Of a stretch of DNA of 64,000 nt, positions 56,984-64,000 are shown piece by piece (positions within the stretch are counted from its first letter, which is position 1; every line of letters starts with the position of its first letter). Below the pieces are notes generated by a model, which ran no database searches, was not told where the DNA came from, and saw nothing but the letters and a program-made list of their open reading frames with translations. The stretch covers positions 13,636,286 through 13,700,285 of the forward strand of contig NC_135176.1 in assembly GCF_041146795.1 (NCBI RefSeq). Reading direction: 5' to 3'. Made by a program: the position numbers and the translations under genes. The DNA comes from Maylandia zebra. Its lineage: Eukaryota > Chordata > Actinopteri > Cichliformes > Cichlidae.

Positions 56984-57218
56984 ATGGCGTCCAGTCAGGG
57001 AGGCGTGGGAGCTGTCACCGCTCTACAAAGCCATCACTATCCCACCGGACCTCACTGGAGCCCGGGCATCACACCGTTCCAGCAGCAGCACCACACGGCC
57101 CGAAGCCTGGACCGGGCTCTGGAGGATGCCGTGTGCTCGGGGATACTGAACCTGAGCGGCAGGAAGCTGAGGGAGTACCCGGGGATGAGCTACGATCTCA
57201 CCGATACAACACAAGCAG
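56984..57218 (+). CDS. lrch2: LRCH2-like protein, first coding exon only
   Basis: Seventy-eight codons plus one base, ending at CAAGCAG|GTGGGT. The text HHTARSLDRALEDAVCSGIL followed by NLSGRKLREYPG and YDLTDTTQA is the conserved start of LRCH proteins just before the leucine-rich repeats. SGRKLR.(F/Y)PG..YDLTDTTQ fits LRCH2 best (human LRCH2, as I recall it, reads LSGRKLRDFPG), and WDR44 and LRCH2 share human Xq23-24. Downstream exons should add nine or so LRRs and a C-terminal calponin-homology domain; none were found before the window ends. LRCH proteins are cytoskeleton-linked scaffolds, and LRCH2's own role is poorly known. The N-terminal 30 residues are low in complexity, as in relatives. 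The start codon is the only Met ahead of the conserved block. Confidence 0.88.
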
Positions 57219-59739
57219 GTGGGTTGGTGTGCACGCGTGAGGACTACAGGAAACAAAACGTAAACCAACAGAAAACACGTACTCGTGGATGAATGCAGCA
57301 TGTCCGCATTGTGCATGGATTTTATCTCGATTTTGTGGATAAAGGCGCAATAACGTGTAGGATTATGATAACGTGACATTATTTATAGGAGTATACCGTG
57401 TACTCCGCGGACTTCTGTAAATGCACATTTGCTACATCCTGCTTGTAATTACTGTCCACCGGGGCTCGTATATATGTAGTTTAGTGCGCTGTTGTGTTGG
57501 TCGACGCCAGTAGCTTTCAGTCCCCCCCCCCCGCCCCCCGAGACACATGAATGAGACGGCAGGCGCACCCAAGTAGGTGCTGTGCAGTGGTTTGCACACC
57601 AAGCTGCAGCTGATTCGGCACGGGGCAGCTGGAGCACTACACGAATGAAGACTGCGGCAACGAAGAGTGTGATTCTTGCTCAATGAATATCATTTGTGAT
57701 GAACATGTGGCACACACACGCGCGCGGCTTTTTTCATATTCGGCACAATCAGACAAAAGATGCAGGGTTCTTGCTGGCAGCCTCACGCCCCTTTGGTTGC
57801 TTGGCTGTATATGCCCATATAGTGTAGCTTGTAATGTACCAGACAGGAGGAAGACACGGGTTTACTTTTGGTTTCACGTGTAGGCTGATTCCTGTTTTAA
57901 CCCATGTCTTTATTGGGCGATCTTTTTCTGGGTCACCCTTAACCGTAGTTAGTGGGTCAGTATTAGTGTCACGTTTTTCAGCAGTCTGTGTTATCAGTGT
58001 GAGGTCATACATACATAAGTTTTATTGGGAATGGCCTGACTTCAGTGGCTGTGCGTTTAATTAGGGTAGACATACATATATTCATCTTTTTGCACACATT
58101 TGGTAATTTTGGTAATACTGGCTTGCTATTTATCATTTCCAAGCATTAACATGAGCATGTGGAAGATGCCAAATCTCAGAAATGATAGTCTCCTCCTCTG
58201 ATGTGTCCATAGACCATCTGGTGTTAATCTGTCATCATGTGCAGCTCTTACCCTTACCCGTACCCCCAGGGTGTTAAAATTTTCTACTCCAAGATTTCAG
58301 AACCTCTTCACATCTAGACAGTCTTCTTTGAGCACACCTGAAAGTGACTTGTTTAATTACTGAATCAAAAATAAAGCAAAAAGCACGATATGCACAGGGC
58401 TCCAGCCACTGAAAATCAGTTGTGGGCTTGGTAGGAGGTGAAAGGTTTGCTGAACAAGCAGACATGTCTTCCAGTACTAAGCTATAATCCAACTATTTTC
58501 TTACATGCTGCTCTGCTGTTCTTAGTCGTTAGTAATCGTTTTGTGAGTGGGCTTGTCCACCCAGATCTATGGAAATTTGCTCATTTGATAGTCATATGTG
58601 CTAATTCTCCAGAATAAACAGGACTTATAACAATACACACCATTAATAACCCAGAGGAGCTCAGGGCCTTTTTGTTTTACACAGATTGCCAGTCATGTTT
58701 CGTGACAAACCGCAAAACAGGAAGTTTGGGGTGAACTATTTACAGACTGTTAGGCCGTCTTTGTAATGATCTGCTCTTCTACTAGTCAGCTTTGCTCCAT
58801 TGAACTTCAGTCAAAACATCTGCCAAGAGTTTTATTTATTTATTTATTTGCGTTTTAAATTTAGAAACAGCTTCTATTATCTGGAGTGCTCATTATAACA
58901 GCGATGATAACTCGAAGAGGTGGGAAGGTTTATATTTCTGTGCCAGTGCAATTCAGGTGCTGTAAATGCTGCACGCCTCGCGCTTGTATCTCACGCCTTC
59001 ATTTCACTCTGTCAAATTAAAGGTGTGCCAGAAGGGAAGTGTCACTTTCAGATGTGCGAAGAGAGATCAACACCTCACGGCGCTACCCTTTACATCAATT
59101 GCAATCTCTGCTGCAAATAGAAACGGTGTCATTTTTGCTGGCTCAGTCAAAATCAGATGCAATTTAAAGTTAACTTTAATGCATCTTTTCTTATAAGTCT
59201 TTGCTGCAGCTTTCAGTCCTCACTGAACAGTGCCAGCTCTGTAAACTAAGACCCAGCTTGTTAAGCTACATTATTTGTTACACCTGAAAACTGAAAGGCG
59301 TTTAAAAAAAGAAGAAGTGGCTCTTGATATGTCTCGTGATAAGCTATTTCGATAACATTGCGTTGCTGCTCTTAGAAAGCGAACGGATTCATCTGACGGC
59401 TAAGCAGCAACCAAAAAGGGAGCGGACATCACACGAGGGTGTCCGTTTGCAGTGTGCTGCTGCTAGTTTGTCTCCAGTCGGGTTGTTTTCCCACAGGGAA
59501 AGCGCTGAGAATGCTGCCCCGAACTTGTGTAGAAGTGCATGCAGGTTAGTGCATCTATCTGGTTCATAACCCCAGCATGCCTCTACCTGCCATTACCCCA
59601 CCGCCGCGAGGTGCCTTCACCGTACCTTCACAGGTGTGCGTTATTGTCAGATATTCAGCCAAGTTTACACCAGCTGTTTCTGTGACTTCTCAGGAAAAAT
59701 GCTAATAAAGACATTTCAAATTGGGATTTCTTGGAGACC

Positions 59740-59945
59740 ATGATGACTCATTTATGGTTTAATCAACAATACATGCATTAGATTTAGTGTGTGGTTTTAT
59801 CTTCCATTTTTAATGGCTGTGCCACAATTGAAGATCGCACCTAATCTGTCATCACACTATAAACACGTCACTGTCTGGCTAATTACTCCGTCATCCACTA
59901 ATAGTTTGATCTAATATTTAATGGCCAAAATGAAGAGGTAAGTGA
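59740..59945. promoter_or_regulatory. Candidate conserved noncoding element in lrch2 intron 1
   Basis: Unique-looking, moderately AT-rich DNA with spaced motifs (TTTAATC, TTTTTAATGG, GCTAATTACTC, ACTAATAG, TATTTAATGG) and no repeat signature or coding potential. This is the texture of vertebrate enhancers. A similar, shorter block lies at about 60180-60310. Inferred from composition only. Confidence 0.2.
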
Positions 59946-61149
59946 AAAAAGGCGTGTAATGCAGTTTTTGTCACAAAAAGAGATAATTTGACAGCCAAGA
60001 ACAAACCAAAAAGCCCACTAAGATACTGGAAGTCCTTGAAACAGGGGGCCAAAATGCAACTTGGGCATTCTTTATTCGATTTTGTGGGACTTTGTGTGCA
60101 CAGTAAATCTCACAAGGTGCTGCTGCATTCCTTATAAGTTAAACTCTTCAAGGACGGCCTCCACAAGGACACAAGTATCAAGCAAACATTCTCTGCCTTA
60201 ATAATCAACCAGTGTAAATACTGAAAGCGCCACAGCTCATTAAAGTTCAAGCAGGCTGACGCCCCCCAAAGGCTTTAAAAGTGCTGCTCATTCTCTGTGC
60301 TCTGTTAAATCAAACATCCTCTGTCTCTCCTGAAAGCCTGTGCAGAACAGCAAGCGCTTCGGGCAACAGAGTCGTCCCATAATTATGTCTTATATATGAG
60401 ACACAACATAAAATTTTCCTTTAAATCCCTTTTTGAGAAAATTCTTAGTTTCCTTTAGTTGAAGGTAGTCTTTGAAAAATATCAGAGATAAAGGCCTTTA
60501 CTCACCCACGCCTAGACTGGGTTATAGACGCAGGCCTGTATATTAATGATGCCACTGTTAAACATTTAGACTTGAATGTAAAATGATCAGAAAATGAAAC
60601 GGTGGTCTCTAATTGATTCTTTTCTGTGAAGCAACAGCTTAAAAAGCACTGGAGTTACAAACACGTTCAACAGAAGTAACATTCACATTTTAAAAAGGCA
60701 CCAAGGACATGTTCACAGAATTTTTCTTTTAGTTCGCAGCTAGGCTTTATCTGCGTGGCGTACGTGCGTGACAAAAAGCTCAACAAATGAAGGTATAACC
60801 ACAGTAAATTAGAAATGTGTGTGTCATATAACAGAGTGTGACTATTTTAGTGTCGTCTCAAAGTAGGATGTGTTAGAATTTAACAGGAACAATGTGGCAT
60901 GTCTGAATTTTCCAATCAGACATTTGTAGTGTCCAAATTTGTGTAGTGTGACACAACCAGAGTGTCTGCTTCTTCATTTAAAAATAGGAACATGAATCAA
61001 ATGCTTGACATGTGATTTAATTTCATTCAATTAATTTCTGGTGTAATAGACTCAGTGAAAAATTAATGTTGGGGTTAATATCTTAGGCGCTAAATGTATA
61101 ATAAATAGTTTGAACAAAAATCAAATACGTCTGAAAAGCCTATGATCAT

Positions 61150-61450
61150 AGAATAGAATAGAATAGAATAGAATAGAATAGAATAGCCCTTTACTGTAAA
61201 TAAAAATAGTAAGGCAGCAGGAATAACTAACAAACAGGAGAAATATATACAAAACAAGGGAAAGGCACACATTACAGATCAGGTTGCAAAGGACTTGGTC
61301 TGAGTAGAGTCCTTGTGAGTGGCCTGAGTGATGAGGGTTACTAAGACCATGGCTCAGATTGGTAGGTGGGTGGACAGGGATGCGGTGTAGGGGGATAGTG
61401 TTTGTTTACAGACCAAATGGTCCAGGGAAAGAAGCCGTTTCTGCACATCT
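61150..61450 (-). repeat. (GAATA)n tail and LINE-like 3' region
   Basis: Seven GAATA units (61151-61186) are followed by CCCTTTACTGTAAATAAAAA and a body ending near CAGGGAAAGAAGCCGTTTCTG (61423-61442). The same order is seen at the 3' ends of a frequent fish LINE-type repeat read on the minus strand. No coding region remains. Confidence 0.5.
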
Positions 61451-61530
61451 ATAGCATCTATATCTATATTAATGTTTTCGCATATTAATGTGTCTGTGTG
61501 TCTGTCAACACCGGGTGCTGCTGAAGCATG

Positions 61531-61568
61531 TCTCTGCCCAATCCTGAAGCATCTGGATTGGGCAGAGA
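61531..61568. repeat. Perfect inverted repeat, 14-bp arms
   Basis: TCTCTGCCCAATCC (61531-61544) and GGATTGGGCAGAGA (61555-61568) are exact reverse complements around a 10-base loop, TGAAGCATCT. Confidence 0.9.
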
Positions 61569-63610
61569 TCAAAGGATGCGGTTCATGGATCAATTGGACC
61601 GCGTTAGTGCCTGACGGTGATTACAAGCTCTCACGGACAACCCCTGCACAGTAGCTGAACAAACGCAGCTGATCAAGAGACTACCCGATCTCTAAGGCCA
61701 AATCTCACAAAGAGCACTCTGCACGGTCCAACCCGCAGCACCGGACCACACCCAAATCCTGACAGCCATAGTGGCTGTGGCACATCTGCTGCAGGGTGAA
61801 AATTAATTAACCCCAATTAATCATCTCCTTGACACCTTGACATGCACCTTCCATGTTTTCATTAAACTGAATCCTGCAGCATTATTGACAGAATACAGTA
61901 AATAGAGTATGATGGGCTCATTTTCCTGCAGCTTAGAGACAAATAACTTAGTGATAACAAGCTGAATTTCTAAATAGCAACTTAAAGCTATTTTTATCCT
62001 CTCTTCAAAATCAGTCTCTTGCTGATCAGAGACTCACTGTTTGCTCCAGAAGAAAGCAATTAGTATTCATTTTGCTGTGTCATGGAAGGACATATCCAAG
62101 CAGCATCTGCACTACGAACACAAATGAATAGATTGATGGTGCCGTGGAGCCTTGGTGGAGTGCTTCTCTGCCTGGCGGGCCTTGTTCTGTGGGAGCTTGA
62201 GGCTGCAAGCAGGTGGATTAAAGACCCACTGTGCGCTGCAGATGGTGCGTGGCCTAGGTTGGAGGAGGGAAAAGTGGGAAAAGATAGACAGGCATATAAA
62301 GCCTGTCTCCACCTACCCCCCAGCTCCCCCATCACCCAGATGATTCAGCTACTAACACAGAATACCCAGTTGTGGGACCAGATTAGGGTGTGGAGGGAGA
62401 TGGGGGAATTGACTATATGCAGCTGGGTTACAGCATCAAGGTCCAAGCCTGAGGGAGAGGCAGAGTTTAGTCTTAATGGAAAGCGTGCATACCTTGTGAC
62501 CTCAGCATTAGTCTTTCCCCATGTGGTAATTTCTGCTTCCCTTAACCCTTTGGCTTCTTTTCCCTTTGTGCTGCTGACTGTGTCATAGTCTGCTTCTCAC
62601 TTCTGCTTACTGACTGCTGTCAGAGCCCATAGACAACTACACAGTCAGAGCCTATCTGTGGAAACCTGCTTGAGCTTTAAATCCATATTATCTGACCTTA
62701 GTTTTCTATAACCACTGTCTGGACGTTTGGTCATTTTAACTGACTAGTTTTAGTTTGACTAGTCACTAGTTTTGCTGCAACTAGTGGCACTTTTGTTTAA
62801 ATGCTATTGTGAGAAGCCATATTAGGAATCAGACTAGTAGCACCAGAAAGCTAATCTGCTTTCATGTATTAGTGGCATGTATGTAATAAATGCAACTTTC
62901 TCTTTTCCCTGGTATTAATTAACAAACAACAAAAACAAGAATTATCCCTCCAGACAATAACTGCTGCAATCAAATGTCCGACAAGTAGTGATAATGACTA
63001 AGATCACGGAGGACACTGACATCTGATATAAAGGATATGGAACAAATATCTAGTTTATTATTGATTCTTCAGTTTGTCTGATTCTTCAGGCGGTTTTGTT
63101 CTCCTCAAACTATCTTGTAATCTGACCGAATGGGGCGAAAGGTTCAACATATAGTATGTAATGTTAAAATGCAGGTAAATCAGGCCATTTCAATACAATT
63201 CGGGTCAGTTTCTTTTCATAGCTGATAACAACCTTCAGTAAAAGTAGAGAAGGTGTTACATTGCACTGGGGATGAATGAATAAAGGCCTTACTTCCCATA
63301 TTTAAATACTAGATACGATATCCTTCATACTAAACAGTAACATTTAATAGCAGGTAAGTGAATTTAGTTTCATTAAAACCTTTATACTGTAGCTCAGTTG
63401 TTTAATAAATAGTGGTGCCTATATGTAATTTCACATAATGAGGGGATGGAGGCGCAGCAGTGTTTGGTTTTCCCAAGCAAAGGATAGCGCACTTTGGTTA
63501 TGTGGGACAGAATAATTGAAAGCCTTCTGTTTATCTGGAGCTCTGCAGCAGCAGCTCCTCACTCTAATTATCTTGTCACCCAGAGATAATTCACAAGACA
63601 AGATTGTTCA

Positions 63611-63649
63611 CGCATGCACACACACGCACACGGACACAGACACGCACGG
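63611..63649. repeat. CA-rich imperfect microsatellite
   Basis: Run of CACA, CACG and GACA units with interruptions. Confidence 0.7.
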
Positions 63650-64000
63650 CTCAGGAGGGAGAGCGGGTTGTTCACTAACCCCCTGCTACTCTCCTCATGT
63701 TGAAATGTCCTTGCCACGATACTGAACCCTTACACCGAACCCTGGTGTATTATCCGTATGTGAGCATGTGTACAGTAGAAAAACAGAGTTGTAAGACTCA
63801 GGTTGCGGTGTAAGGTGCTTTTAGAAAAGTGATGTGCCAATGTGTCCACATTCTCAAAGAATTTAAAGGACATTAACTTGACTTACTGTCAATTTCCTCT
63901 GATCTAAACTACTATTTGCCCAACCTTTAAAAAGGCATTAATCTTAGTAGGTAGTGATTTATGTTACTTTGTAGCAGACATCCTCATAATGTAACTGTGT

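Larger units (their letters stand above)
57219..64000 (+). other. lrch2: lrch2 intron 1 (continues beyond the window)
   Basis: No second LRCH exon is present, so at least 6.8 kb is intron. It holds a C-rich run (57522-57539), the (GAATA)n/LINE-tail region (61150-61450), a hairpin (61531-61568), a CA-rich patch (63611-63649) and candidate conserved blocks near 59740-59945 and 60180-60310. The longest open frame (62082-62588 +, 168 codons) resembles no family I know and overlaps frames on both strands. Confidence 0.6.

Noticed and set aside
62082-62588. 168-codon open frame (+) in lrch2 intron 1
   Set aside because: No family resemblance, overlaps comparable frames on both strands, and a frame of this length is not exceptional in 64 kb of six-frame sequence. 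Treated as intronic.

Overview
The window is vertebrate nuclear DNA, almost certainly from a ray-finned (percomorph-type) fish. It is AT-rich, with split genes that have short exons and GT-AG introns. The repeat load is typical of teleosts: Tc1-like elements, nonautonomous hAT elements with 8-bp target duplications, tRNA-derived SINE relics, an L2-type LINE fragment and GATA/GT microsatellites. No bacterial, phage or CRISPR content is visible, and I recognised no endogenous virus.

Layout. Positions 1-32,000 contain no protein gene I can recognise. They hold old transposons, SINE relics, short perfect hairpins, a few candidate conserved noncoding blocks and one weak candidate transcription unit (28.1-29.36 kb). 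From 32,590 to 44,191 (+) lies a complete wdr44 gene, a Rab11-effector WD40 protein: 20 coding exons, 906 codons, every junction phase-consistent. Converging on it from the right is a complete u2surp/SR140-type splicing-factor gene at 53,067-45,352 (-): 23 coding exons, 882 codons. Two of its introns use GC donors. The coding ends lie 1.16 kb apart. At 56,984-57,218 (+) is the first coding exon of an LRCH-family gene, best matched to lrch2. The rest of the window is its first intron, and the remaining exons lie beyond the right edge.

The three genes do not form a pathway. WDR44 acts in membrane traffic and ciliogenesis, U2SURP in the spliceosome, and LRCH2 is a leucine-rich-repeat/calponin-homology scaffold. 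Their order matters for evolution: WDR44 and LRCH2 are both on human Xq23-24, whereas human U2SURP is on chromosome 3. This copy also looks diverged, so it may be a relocated or fish-specific paralogue.

Most striking is a nested transposon in wdr44 intron 11. A Tc1/mariner element with a DD37E transposase and IR/DR ends (38,668-40,982) is interrupted only by a 750-bp hAT element (39,185-39,934, 8-bp duplication GACCACAG). Apart from that insertion the transposase frame is open from start to stop. Also worth a second look are the two GC-AG introns of the u2surp gene, one of which contains a perfect 16-bp hairpin; a perfect 24-bp inverted repeat at 26.57 kb; and the recurrence of short perfect hairpins across the window.
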